DNA of 64,000 nt, from the NCBI GenBank assembly GCA_046328125.1, contig JAXLXF010000011.1, forward strand, positions 1 through 64,000, written 5' to 3'. Under the pieces are notes generated by a model that saw only the letters and a list, made by a program, of their open reading frames with translations, was not told the origin of the DNA and did no database searches. The stretch comes from JADZEM01 sp046328125. Its GTDB lineage: Bacteria; Chloroflexota; UBA6077; JACCZL01. Positions 41,110 through 50,080 of this stretch are shown here, one piece after another (positions within the stretch are counted from its first letter, which is position 1; every line of letters begins with the position of its first letter). The position numbers and the translations under genes are program-made.

Positions 41110-43296
41110 GTGAGTGAGGTTCCGGCGTTCCCGTACGGCGCCGTCTACTTCCGCAAGTCGAATCCGCCGCGCCAGGACTGGGCACGCGATTACCGCGTCG
41201 CCGCCGAAGACGGCATCAACATCTTCCGCCACTGGTTCATGTGGTCGGCCATCGAGACAGTTCCCGGCATCTTCGACTGGGACGACTACGACCGCCAGCT
41301 CGACCTCGCTGCCGAGCACGGAATCGCCACCGTCGTCGCCGAGTTTATCACCGCCGCCCCGGAGTGGGCCTGGCGCAAGCTGGAGCACGCCCGCTTCGAG
41401 GACCGCGACGGCAAGAAGGCGCACAGCACCTACAGCCACTCCGTCGCGGTGGGCGGCTTCCCGGGGCTTTGCCTGGACAATCCGGACGCTCGCGAGCTGG
41501 CCGAGCAATTCTTACGAACGCTGGTCGAGCGGTACCGCGAGCACCCCGGCCTCGCGGCGTACGACATCTGGAACGAGTGCAACATCCCGCCAGCGTACTG
41601 CTACTGCCCGGCCACCGCCGAGCGGTTCCGCGAGTGGCTCCAGGAGAAGTACGGCACCGTCCAGGCGCTCGGGCAGGCGTGGCGGCGGTACGGCATCGCG
41701 GAGTGGGCCGACGCCCAGCCGCCCCGCACTCTGGCCCCCTACCCTGACACGTTAGACTGGCTCCAGTTCCGGATCGACGACGCCTACCGCCTGATGCGCT
41801 GGCGGGCCGACCTGATCCGCGCCCTGGACCCCGAGCATCCTGTCACCGCGCACGGCGTCGCCATGTCGATGTCGCGGCTGGCGGACGGCGCCTGCCAGGA
41901 GTGGCGCGCGGCGTCCGAGGTCAGCACGTACGGGTTCACCTGGGTGGCCTCCCGGCAGGGGAACCAGCCCTGGAAGCAGTGGCACGCGGTGGATCTGGTG
42001 CGGGCGGGATCGAGAGGCAAGCCGTTCTGGCACGCCGAGGCCCAGGCCGGCCCATTGTGGATGCAACCTCAAGTCATAGGACGGCCCCGCGAGGACGGCC
42101 GGATCAGCGAGCCTCAGGACATTCGCCTCTGGAACATGACCTCGTTCGCGGGGGGAGCTGTCGGCCTGCTCTACCCGCGCTGGCGCCCGCTGCTGGACGG
42201 CCCGCTGTTCGGGGCGTTCGGCGGCTACGGAATGGACGGCTCGCGGACGCAGCGCTCGCAGATGATGAGCCGCGTCGCGACCTGGGCGACCGCTCCGGAG
42301 CAGGAAGACCTCTGGGCCGCCCGGCCGGTCCGTGGCGACCTCGGCATCGTGGTGGTCCCCGAGTCCCAGATCTTCACCTACGCCCAGCAGGGCAGCACCG
42401 AGCTGTACGCCCAGTCCACCCGCGGCGCCTATCAGGGCTTCTTCGACAACAACGTCCAGGCCGACTGGGTCGCCGTCGAGCACATCGACGAGTACGACGT
42501 GCTGTATGTACCGATCCCGGCCATGCTGCCGGCCAGCGTCGCGGACCGGCTGCGGGCCTGGGTGGAGCGCGGCGGCACGCTGATCTCGGAAGGCTGCCCT
42601 GGCTACTTCGACGAGACCGGGCACGTCGGAGCGTTTCAGCCAGCGTTGGGGCTGCACGCGCTGTTCGGGGCGGTCGAGGCGCACGTCGAATTCACGCCAG
42701 ATATCCTGGGCGAGCTGACGTTCGAGGTGGACGGGCTGCGGGTGCCGGGCGGCGGCTTCCTCCAGACCTATGCGCCGACCAGCGGCACGGCGTCCGGCTG
42801 GTATCGGGGCGCGGCGGCGGGACGCTACGCGCAGAACCGGGTGGCGGTGGTGGATCACCAGTTCGGTAGGGGCCGCACCCGCCTGATCGGCACGTTCCCC
42901 GGCTACGGCCACTTCCACCGCCCGAGCGACTCGTCGCGGGCCTTCTTCGCGCAGCTAGCCTCGTGGGCCGGCATCGAGCCGCACGCCCGCGTCTCGGCGG
43001 TCCGCGTCAGTCCAGCCGGCGTGTTCCCGGTGGACCTCTCCAGCGAGCGACGGCGGGACGAGGCGTCGTCGCAGCTCCAGGTGGTGGCACGCCTGCACGC
43101 GAGCGCCGACGCGACGTTCCTCTGGGTGCTGAACCACGACCGCGAGCCGGCCCGCGTGACGGTCCGCCTGAACGACCGCTATGGGCCGTTCCAGACGGTG
43201 TCATCGCGGTGGGGCGATGGCCGGCCGTCTGTGGACGGGCGCACCGTGACGGTCCAGGTGGACGGCCGAGACGCCGCTATCTTGCAATTGCGGTAG
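41110..43296 (+). CDS. Beta-galactosidase-like glycoside hydrolase (GH42 type)
   Basis: A 728-residue protein with the GH42 domain order: a TIM barrel (1 to about 380), a trimerisation or beta-galactosidase small domain (about 390-600) and a C-terminal beta domain. The acid/base Glu is in YDIWNECNIPP (about 157) and the nucleophile Glu in PFWHAEAQAG (about 312). No signal peptide is visible, so it acts in the cytoplasm on imported galactosides or arabinosides. The GTG at 41110 has GGAGG about 9 nt upstream. Its stop codon TAG is part of the stem of the following inverted repeat. Confidence 0.88.
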   Translation: MSEVPAFPYGAVYFRKSNPPRQDWARDYRVAAEDGINIFRHWFMWSAIETVPGIFDWDDYDRQLDLAAEHGIATVVAEFITAAPEWAWRKLEHARFEDRDGKKAHSTYSHSVAVGGFPGLCLDNPDARELAEQFLRTLVERYREHPGLAAYDIWNECNIPPAYCYCPATAERFREWLQEKYGTVQALGQAWRRYGIAEWADAQPPRTLAPYPDTLDWLQFRIDDAYRLMRWRADLIRALDPEHPVTAHGVAMSMSRLADGACQEWRAASEVSTYGFTWVASRQGNQPWKQWHAVDLVRAGSRGKPFWHAEAQAGPLWMQPQVIGRPREDGRISEPQDIRLWNMTSFAGGAVGLLYPRWRPLLDGPLFGAFGGYGMDGSRTQRSQMMSRVATWATAPEQEDLWAARPVRGDLGIVVVPESQIFTYAQQGSTELYAQSTRGAYQGFFDNNVQADWVAVEHIDEYDVLYVPIPAMLPASVADRLRAWVERGGTLISEGCPGYFDETGHVGAFQPALGLHALFGAVEAHVEFTPDILGELTFEVDGLRVPGGGFLQTYAPTSGTASGWYRGAAAGRYAQNRVAVVDHQFGRGRTRLIGTFPGYGHFHRPSDSSRAFFAQLASWAGIEPHARVSAVRVSPAGVFPVDLSSERRRDEASSQLQVVARLHASADATFLWVLNHDREPARVTVRLNDRYGPFQTVSSRWGDGRPSVDGRTVTVQVDGRDAAILQLR

Positions 43297-43364
43297 AAGC
43301 CCCACCCCCCGACCCCCTACTGTCCATCGCAATGGGGACAGTAGGGGGTCGGGGGTGGGGCTTC
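43296..43364. repeat. Near-perfect 30-bp hairpin (family C), convergent terminator candidate
   Basis: Arms 43296-43325 and 43336-43364 (GAAGCCCCACCCCCCGACCC...) pair almost fully around a loop ATCGCAATGG. The last base of the GH42 stop codon is the first base of the stem, and the other end lies 4 nt from the stop of the convergent gene. Confidence 0.88.
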
Positions 43365-43368
43365 CCTC

Positions 43369-45168
43369 TTACTTGTCGATGTAGAACTCGGTGGACATCG
43401 TGATCGCCTGGGTCCACGGCGGGGTGTACCCCTTCAGCGTCTTGCGGGTGGCGATGATGCCCTGCCGCCGCCAGACGAAGCAGAGGTACGAGTCGTCTGC
43501 GACGATCTGCTGCGCCTTCTCGTAGGCCGCTTGCCGCTTCGCCTGGTCGTAGGTGGTGCGGCCCTCGTCGAACAGCTTCTCCAGCTCCGGGTTGTTGACG
43601 CCCATGTAGTTGCCGGGGCCGTCCTTCGAGAAGCGGTAGCCCAGGACGAGGTCCGGGTCGGGCCGCACGCCGCTGAGCAAGGTGCCCATCTCGAAGTCGC
43701 CCGCCAGCGTCTTCTGGACCCAGGCCACCCGCTCGGACGGGCGGATCTGCATCTTGATGCCGACCTTTTCGAGCATCTGCTGGTACGCCTGGGCATTCTG
43801 CTGGTCCTCGGGCCGCGAGATGATGTCCACGGTCACCTCGAAGCCGTTCGGCATTCCGGCCTCGGACAGCAGCTGCTTTGCCTTGTCCGGGTTGTACTCA
43901 TACCGGGGCAGCTTGTCGTTGAAGCCGATCGCGCCCGGCACCAGATGGTAGTAGTTCGCCTCGCCGATGCCCGCCCCGAGCGCCTTCGCCAGCGCCTCGC
44001 GGTCGATGGCGTAGTTGACAGCCTGGCGCACCTTCTTCATGTTGTCGCCGGCGAAGCGTGCCCCCGGGCGCGCGTTGAAGGCGATCATATACTGCGTGGC
44101 GGACCAGGGCAGCCGGTAGATCTGGAGGTTCGGATCGGACTCGACGCCGGGGACGTCGCGGCCAGCCACGCCGTTCACCAGATCGAAGTCGCCGGTCTTC
44201 AGCGCCACCAGCGCCGCGTTCCAGTCCTGCTGGTACTTGCAGACGACCTCGTCCATGTACGGCAGCGGCTTCCCGTCCGCGCCCTGCTTCCAGTACTGGT
44301 CGAACTTCTGGTAGGTCACCGAGTTGCCGGGCTTGTAGTCCACCAGCTTGAACGGCCCGGTCCCGACCGAGCCGGTCGCGATACCCTGGTCGCCGGCCTT
44401 TTCGGCCCAGGTCGGCGACATCATGCCGCCGACGTTGTCAGCCTCGGCGGAGAGATTCACGAAGAGGGTCGGGCTGGGCGACTTCAGCTTCAGCTTGATG
44501 GTGCTCGGATCGACCACCTCGACGCTGTCGATGGCCGCGGTCGCGATCTTGGCGGACGACTTCGGATGCGTCTTCATCCGGTTCAGGTTCCACTTGACGG
44601 CCTCGGCGTTGAAGTCGGTGCCGTCGTGGAACTTGACGCCCTTCCGCAGCTTCATCACGACCGTCAGCGGGTCCGAAACGTCCCAGGACTCGGCCAGGCC
44701 CGGCTTGACCTCCCAGGCGCCCGACGGGCTCTGATCGACCCGCGTCAGGTAGTCGTAGGTGAGGATCATGTCCAGGCTGTTCGTCTGGGCGGTGTGTGGA
44801 TCGAGGGTCGGCCACTCGTTCTGGCGGTGCAGCTTCATCGAGCCGCCGCGCTTCGGGGTGCCAGCCGCAGCCGCTGGCTTCGCGGCTTCGGCGGGCTTGG
44901 CTGCCGCTGCCTCAGTCGGCTTGGGCGCGGCGGGCGCGGCCTGGGTCGGCTGGGCGGCTGCTGCTGGCGCGGCCGCGGCCGGAGTTGGCTGGGCGATCTG
45001 GACCGGGAGCGTTGCCGTGGCGGCGGAAGCCGGCTTCGGTGCCTCGGCGGGCTTGGCCGGCGCGGACGGCGCCTGCTGTCCGCACGCCGCCAGCAAGCCG
45101 GTTCCAGCTGCCGCGAGTCCCCACTTCAGCATCGCACGACGCGTAAGGGTCGGCGTCGACCTGAGCAT
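43369..45168 (-). CDS. Peptide/nickel-type ABC substrate-binding lipoprotein
   Basis: A 599-residue SBP_bac_5 family protein (oligopeptide, nickel or glycoside binding). The twin-arginine motif is LTRRAMLKW and the lipobox LAAC with Cys29. A spacer of about 90 residues rich in Ala/Pro/Lys/Thr precedes the domain (GGSMKLHRQNEWPTLDPHTA). The family signature region KLRKGVKFHDGTDFNAEAVKWN is near 190. The ATG at 45168 has GGAGGT 6 nt upstream. No permease or ATPase genes adjoin it, so it is an orphan that must use a transporter encoded elsewhere. Confidence 0.92.
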   Translation of the reverse strand: MLRSTPTLTRRAMLKWGLAAAGTGLLAACGQQAPSAPAKPAEAPKPASAATATLPVQIAQPTPAAAAPAAAAQPTQAAPAAPKPTEAAAAKPAEAAKPAAAAGTPKRGGSMKLHRQNEWPTLDPHTAQTNSLDMILTYDYLTRVDQSPSGAWEVKPGLAESWDVSDPLTVVMKLRKGVKFHDGTDFNAEAVKWNLNRMKTHPKSSAKIATAAIDSVEVVDPSTIKLKLKSPSPTLFVNLSAEADNVGGMMSPTWAEKAGDQGIATGSVGTGPFKLVDYKPGNSVTYQKFDQYWKQGADGKPLPYMDEVVCKYQQDWNAALVALKTGDFDLVNGVAGRDVPGVESDPNLQIYRLPWSATQYMIAFNARPGARFAGDNMKKVRQAVNYAIDREALAKALGAGIGEANYYHLVPGAIGFNDKLPRYEYNPDKAKQLLSEAGMPNGFEVTVDIISRPEDQQNAQAYQQMLEKVGIKMQIRPSERVAWVQKTLAGDFEMGTLLSGVRPDPDLVLGYRFSKDGPGNYMGVNNPELEKLFDEGRTTYDQAKRQAAYEKAQQIVADDSYLCFVWRRQGIIATRKTLKGYTPPWTQAITMSTEFYIDK

Positions 45169-45298
45169 GCCTGCACCTCCACTGTGCCTGGCTGGAATCT
45201 GTGGATGACGTCCAAGAACCGCCCGGTACGGTAACCAGACCAAACCGGCCTGTCAAGCACTTGCACAATCGAATGAGCGGCAGCGCCGTAGCGCCTAG

Positions 45299-46318
45299 CT
45301 ACTTGACGCGGATCAGCACCTTGCCGGCCGCCGCGTCCGCCGACTCCAACAGATGGAAGGCGTCCGCCGTCTGCGAGAGCGGCAGCTCGTGGGTCACGAT
45401 GCCGCTCAGGTCGAGCTTCTTCTCCTCCATCAGGCGGATCGTCGTCTCGAAGTCCTCGCGCTGGTACATCTGGACGCCGATCAACTGGCGTTCGGCGCGC
45501 TGCACCTGGGCCATCGGGATGGTGACGTTGGCCGGGAAGATCGCGGTCAGGATGATCGAGGCGCCCCTTCGGGTCAGCCGCAAGGCGGTGTGGAGCGTCG
45601 CCTCGCGGCCGGCGCAGTCGAACGCCACGTCCATGCCGCGCGGGAACATCGCCTTGACCTTGTCCTCGGCGTCGTCCTCGCGCGGGTCGATCACCACGTC
45701 GGCGCCCCGGGCGTGAGCCAGCTCGCGCCGGGCCGCGCTGATGTCGGAGACCACGACGGTGCCAGCCCCGAGCGCCTTCAGGCAGGCCACCAGCACCAGC
45801 CCGACCGGCCCGGCCCCGAGCACGAGGCACGACTTCCCTGCCACGTCGCCGTACCGCTGGACGGTGTGCATCCCGACCGCGCCGACCTCGATCAGGCACG
45901 CCTGGTCGTCAGGGATCCACTCCGGGATCGTTAAGAACTGCTCGGAGGGCAGGGTCAGCTCCTCGGCCAGCGCCCCCGGGATGTGCCCGCCGATCACCTT
46001 GAGCTGCTCGCACCAGTTGTAGTGGCCTTCCTTGCACGCCTCGCACTCGCCGCAGCCGCGCCCGGCCATCCCGATCACGCGGTGGCCCGGCTTGACGTCC
46101 TGGACGCCCTCGCCGACAGCGGTGACGCGCCCCACGAACTCGTGGCCCATCACCAGCGGCGGACGCAGGATCGGGTGGCTGCCGTCGTACATGTGCAGGT
46201 CCGAGCCACAGATCCCACAGGCGGCGATGGCGACCTGCGCCTCGCCCGGCCCGGGCGCCTGTGACGCGACGTTTTCGATCTCGATGTGCTTGATGGCGCT
46301 CAACAGGGCGCGCTGCAT
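45299..46318 (-). CDS. Zinc-dependent alcohol/polyol dehydrogenase (MDR family)
   Basis: A 339-residue medium-chain dehydrogenase. Catalytic zinc ligands are in ACGICGSDLHMYD (about 36-48) and GHEFVG; the structural zinc loop CGECEACKEGHYNWC holds four Cys. The cofactor motif GAGPVGLVLV is near 165-174 and VVSDISAARRELA suggests NAD binding. The type resembles threonine or sorbitol dehydrogenase. The ATG at 46318 has GGGAG 8 nt upstream; the frame extends 17 codons further to a GTG. It lies alone on the minus strand after the orphan binding protein gene, with a divergent REPIN-like element before it. Confidence 0.92.
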   Translation of the reverse strand: MQRALLSAIKHIEIENVASQAPGPGEAQVAIAACGICGSDLHMYDGSHPILRPPLVMGHEFVGRVTAVGEGVQDVKPGHRVIGMAGRGCGECEACKEGHYNWCEQLKVIGGHIPGALAEELTLPSEQFLTIPEWIPDDQACLIEVGAVGMHTVQRYGDVAGKSCLVLGAGPVGLVLVACLKALGAGTVVVSDISAARRELAHARGADVVIDPREDDAEDKVKAMFPRGMDVAFDCAGREATLHTALRLTRRGASIILTAIFPANVTIPMAQVQRAERQLIGVQMYQREDFETTIRLMEEKKLDLSGIVTHELPLSQTADAFHLLESADAAAGKVLIRVK

Positions 46319-46486
46319 CGGCGTATCTCCCACAGTTCTGGCAGGCCGAAGGATCGGCCGGTACGGCACCAGTGTGCCATACCGCGCGCCGAGAGCATGC
46401 CGTCCTCAGGCTCGTCGGGTTCATGTCGGCATAGGAGACGTTGTCGGCCGAGAATGCACCGGCCGCATTCCGTCCTCAGCCTCGTC

Positions 46487-46591
46487 GGGGCTTGAAAGCC
46501 CCGCCTACAATCATGGCGTCGCGCTGCGACGCCGAAGCGCGCCATCCTGTCGCAGAGCGACAATTGATTGTAGGCGTGGGTTTCAACCCAC
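46487..46591. repeat. REPIN-like element (family F) in a divergent gap
   Basis: Palindrome GGGGCTTGAAAGCCCC, then CGCCTACAATCA; after a spacer TGATTGTAGGCG, then palindrome GTGGGTTTCAACCCAC. The layout palindrome-CTAC-spacer-GTAG-palindrome matches family A and REPIN elements. It fills much of the 330-bp gap between the divergent alcohol dehydrogenase and alpha/beta hydrolase genes; the rest of that gap shows nothing else clear. The sister copy is at 54247-54390. Confidence 0.78.
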
Positions 46592-46636
46592 GGACCCCTC
46601 TGACGTGGGTCCGGCCACCAGTGTGGCACGGCCGGG

Positions 46637-46642
46637 TACACT
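46637..46642 (+). promoter_or_regulatory. -10 box of a leaderless-type promoter
   Basis: TACACT ends 6 nt before the ATG of the alpha/beta hydrolase, the same spacing as the TACAAT box at 4530. No Shine-Dalgarno or clear -35 box is seen. Confidence 0.5.
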
Positions 46643-46648
46643 CACGGC

Positions 46649-47599
46649 ATGACGTCGTACAGCATGCGAGCGGCGGCCTGGTGTCTCGGCGGGATCGCGG
46701 GCGCGGGAGCGGCCCTGGCCGGTGGGCTGGCACTCGCCAATCGGGCGCTGCTCCTGGACGACCTCCCTCCAACGCTTGAGGGCGCACCGCTCGACTGGTC
46801 CTGGTGCGGCTGGCGGGTCCGCTACACCACGCTCGGAACAGGGTCGCCGCTGGTGCTGGTGCACGGCATCCACGCCGCCGCCTCCTCGTTCGAGATGCGT
46901 GGCATCTTCGAGCCGCTGAGCCAGCAGCACCGCGTCTACGCGATCGACCTGCTCGGCTTTGGGAAGTCGGAGCGCCCGGCCACCACCTACAGCGGCGCGA
47001 GCTACCGAGACCTGATCGGGAACTTCATTGGAAACGTGGTCGAAGCGCCGGTCACGCTGGTGGCGTCGTCGCTGAGCGCGGCGTATGCCGTGGCGCTGGC
47101 GCGCAGCCGTCCGTCGCTGATCGAGCGGCTGGTGCTGATCTCGCCGACCGCGCGCACGCAGACCGGGCCGGTCGGCCGGGTGTTCGGCGCACTGCTGCGG
47201 CTGCCGCTGGTGGGGCCGGCCGCGTTCAACGCGCTGGTGTCGCATATGAGCATGCGGCGGTTCCTGGAGCGCGTCTACGCGGACGACACCCTGATCGACG
47301 AGCCGCTGCTCGGGCAACAGTGGGCAACCTCGCACATGCCGAACGCGCGGTGGGCACCGGCGGCGTTTGTCGCGGGCCAGCTCGACCTGCCCGTCGAGGC
47401 GGACACGCGGCCGGTCGAGGCGCCGATCCTGGTGGTGCGGGGTAGCGAGATGGGCATCGGACGGAAGTTGACCGACGCCGAGCTCCGTGCGCTCGGCCCG
47501 AACGTGACGATCGAGACGATCCAGGGCGTCGGGCAGCTGCCGCACGACGAGGCGCCGGAGCGCTTCGTGGAGATCGTCGAGGCGTGGCTATCCCGGTGA
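46649..47599 (+). CDS. Alpha/beta hydrolase, membrane-anchored
   Basis: A 316-residue alpha/beta hydrolase. Residues about 8-30 (AAAWCLGGIAGAGAALAGGLAL) form one hydrophobic anchor. The oxyanion motif LVLVHGIHAAASSF is near 70-83 and LLGFGKSERP near 100. The nucleophile elbow reads VASSLSAAYAV in place of the usual G-x-S-x-G, so Ser is likely the nucleophile but both flanking Gly are replaced. The catalytic His fits GVGQLPHDEAPERF near the end. It is probably a single gene with a leaderless start. The closest known types are haloalkane dehalogenase/lipase-like hydrolases; the substrate is unknown. Confidence 0.85.
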   Translation: MTSYSMRAAAWCLGGIAGAGAALAGGLALANRALLLDDLPPTLEGAPLDWSWCGWRVRYTTLGTGSPLVLVHGIHAAASSFEMRGIFEPLSQQHRVYAIDLLGFGKSERPATTYSGASYRDLIGNFIGNVVEAPVTLVASSLSAAYAVALARSRPSLIERLVLISPTARTQTGPVGRVFGALLRLPLVGPAAFNALVSHMSMRRFLERVYADDTLIDEPLLGQQWATSHMPNARWAPAAFVAGQLDLPVEADTRPVEAPILVVRGSEMGIGRKLTDAELRALGPNVTIETIQGVGQLPHDEAPERFVEIVEAWLSR

Positions 47600-47681
47600 T
47601 CCGTTCGTAGATCCGGGGTCCGTTGACGGAGCGTCCACGGCTACCATCGCACCGTCGGGACGCGACGAGTTGGCTGCGCGG

Positions 47682-47719
47682 GAGAGCCCGCTCCGACCGG
47701 CCGGTTGGAGCGGGCTCTC
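47682..47719. terminator. Bidirectional terminator hairpin
   Basis: A continuous 38-bp palindrome, GAGAGCCCGCTCCGACCGG facing its near-exact complement, one G/T mismatch, no real loop. It lies between the convergent alpha/beta hydrolase and chemoreceptor genes. No U tract follows. Confidence 0.65.
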
Positions 47720-47741
47720 TGATAGGCGCGCCTGGGATGGC

Positions 47742-49841
47742 TCAGACGGCGCGGCGGAGGCTCCCAGAATCGGGAGTGCCCCAATCGGTGGCGCGGCGAC
47801 GCGGCGTGACGGACGCCGGGGTCTCGGCGGCAGTCTCGAGGCGGAACCGAGCCACCAGCGCCTTCAACTGCTCGGCGGTCGCGGCGAGCTCCTCGGCCTG
47901 GGCGTTCATTTCCTCGACCTGGGCGCTCATCTCCTCCGCGGAGGCCGACACCTGCTCCGTCGCGGCCGAGTTTTCCTCCGAGACCGCCGCGATCGACTCG
48001 ATGGAGGCTGTGACCTGGCCCGCCTGGGCCGCCATCTCCTCCGTTGCCGCCGAGCTCTCCTCGACCACGGCGCTGATGCTGCTCATCGCCTCGACCACCT
48101 CGCGGGCGCCGCCGGCCATCTCGCGCGCCGCCGCCGCGATCTCGGTGACCTGGCCGACGGTTGACGCGACGGCCAGGAGGATCTCGCCGAGCGAGACGCC
48201 AGCCTCGTCCGCCTTCGACGCGCCCTGCTCGACCTTCGCCGAGCCCTGCTCCATCGCCTTGACGGCGTCCTTGGCTCCGGTCTGCACCTCGCGGATCAGC
48301 TCCGAGATCGCCTTCGTCTCGCGCTGGCTTCGCTCGGCCAGCTTCCGGACCTCGTCCGCGACGACCGCGAAGCCACGCCCGTGCTCGCCGGCTCTCGCCG
48401 CCTCGATGGCCGCGTTCAGGGCCAACAGGTTGGTCTGCTCGGCGATGTCGTCGATCGTCTCGACCACCGCGCCGATCCGCTCGCCCAGCTTGCCGACCTC
48501 CTGGACCTTGTCGGCTGCCATCGCCACGACCTGCTTGATCTCGGTCATCCCGTTGACGGTCTCGCGGACGGCCTGCGCGCCCAGCTCGGCCGAGGCCCTG
48601 GTCTGCTGCGACGCTTCCGCCGCGCGCTGCGCCGTGCTGGCGACCTGCTCGACGCCCGCCGCCATCTGCGACGCCGTCGTCGAGACCGCCTGCACCTGCC
48701 GAGCCTGCTCCGAAGCGCCCCGCGCGATGCCGTCGATCGCCTGACCGAGCTGGCCGACCGCTTCGTTGGATGCCTGCGCTGAGCGGCTGGTGTCCTGGGT
48801 CCCGGCCGCGACGTTCTGGACGGACATGGTGACTTGCTGCACGACGCCGCTCGCCTGGTTGGCGGCCTGCCCGAGCTGCCCGGACGTCTCGGCTACGCCG
48901 TCCGCCGAGCGCTTCACCTCGCCGATGATCTCGCGCAGGTTGACGGTCATGGTCGCGAAGGCGTTGCCGAGCACGTCGCGCTCACCCTTCGGCTGGGCGT
49001 CCTGGGAGAGATCGCCGGCCGCCATCGCGGCCGCGACGCTCGAGATCTCACGCTGATAGGCGATCATCTGGCGGAAGGCGTCCGCGGCCTGCCCGACCTC
49101 GTCCTTGCGCTCCAGGGCGATCTCCTGCCCGATGTCGCCGACGGCCAGCCCCTGCGCGGCGGCGGTCATCAGCTTCAGCGGCTGCGCCAGGCCGCGGGCG
49201 ACGTAGAAGCCGATGCCGAGCGCGAACAGCACGCCGGCCGCGATCACGCCGATCAGCAGCTGCAACGAGCGGTCATACTCCTGCTGGGCACTCTTCAGCG
49301 CCTCGTCGGCCAGCCGCTGGTTCTCCGTCAGCAGCCCGGCAACGGCGTCGTTCATGGTCTTCGCGTCGGCGGCGACCTTCTTCAGCAGGATGTCGGAGGC
49401 GGCCCGATTGCCGGCGTCGGTGTTCTTCGCGGCTTCGGCAGCGGCCGCGTCCATCGCAAGCCCGAACGATTTCCGCGCCGGAACGAACTGGTCGATCAGC
49501 TGCTTCTCGGCGTCGGTAGCGGGCATGGCGGTGAACGCCGCGAACGCCTTGTCGCTGTCGGCGAGAAACCTCCGCGCGTTCGCCAGGTACTGCGACGTGA
49601 GCTCCGAGTCGTTCGTCATCGTCGAGCTACGGATCTCGACCTGGGCGTTGAGCAGCGCCGAACGGGTCGCCGCGAGGGCCAGGATCGTCGGGACGTTGTC
49701 GCCGCCGACGTCGTTCAGGTTGTCGTTGATGTTCCTGGCAGTGCTCACTCCCAACCAGCCGACCACGCCCATGATGGCGCAGACGGCCAGGAACGACCCG
49801 AGCAGCTTGGACAACGTTCCGCGATCGTGGAACCACTGCAT
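47742..49841 (-). CDS. Methyl-accepting chemotaxis protein
   Basis: A 699-residue chemoreceptor. Membrane helix 1 is about 11-33, a four-helix-bundle sensor domain 35-190 (MCP_4HB type), membrane helix 2 about 194-215 and HAMP about 216-268. A second short HAMP-like stretch is near 280-330. The signalling domain has the conserved hairpin tip IDDIAEQTNLLALNAAIEAARAGEHGRGFAVVADEVRKLAERS-type sequence. The ATG at 49841 was chosen because the first membrane helix follows at once and GGGGAG lies 10 nt upstream. No che genes are near, so it reports to a chemotaxis array encoded elsewhere. Confidence 0.95.
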   Translation of the reverse strand: MQWFHDRGTLSKLLGSFLAVCAIMGVVGWLGVSTARNINDNLNDVGGDNVPTILALAATRSALLNAQVEIRSSTMTNDSELTSQYLANARRFLADSDKAFAAFTAMPATDAEKQLIDQFVPARKSFGLAMDAAAAEAAKNTDAGNRAASDILLKKVAADAKTMNDAVAGLLTENQRLADEALKSAQQEYDRSLQLLIGVIAAGVLFALGIGFYVARGLAQPLKLMTAAAQGLAVGDIGQEIALERKDEVGQAADAFRQMIAYQREISSVAAAMAAGDLSQDAQPKGERDVLGNAFATMTVNLREIIGEVKRSADGVAETSGQLGQAANQASGVVQQVTMSVQNVAAGTQDTSRSAQASNEAVGQLGQAIDGIARGASEQARQVQAVSTTASQMAAGVEQVASTAQRAAEASQQTRASAELGAQAVRETVNGMTEIKQVVAMAADKVQEVGKLGERIGAVVETIDDIAEQTNLLALNAAIEAARAGEHGRGFAVVADEVRKLAERSQRETKAISELIREVQTGAKDAVKAMEQGSAKVEQGASKADEAGVSLGEILLAVASTVGQVTEIAAAAREMAGGAREVVEAMSSISAVVEESSAATEEMAAQAGQVTASIESIAAVSEENSAATEQVSASAEEMSAQVEEMNAQAEELAATAEQLKALVARFRLETAAETPASVTPRRRATDWGTPDSGSLRRAV

Positions 49842-50080
49842 AGTACACCCGCTCCCCAGCTGAACCGGCTGGCGCCATCCCTCCCAGGCACGCCAGCCCG
49901 AGACGGCGCGCTCCACTTCGGCGCCGTCCATCGGTCCAACGGGTGCTGAAATCGCAGAGGGTTATGTTGTGGCGTTTCCTCACGCCAATCTGATGTCCAG
50001 TCCGCTGTGTCATGACAGCCGATGAAAAGGGCATGAGGTATCAGCAGTTGGTGTTCGGCGGTGGCGCGGGCGCTGCTACG

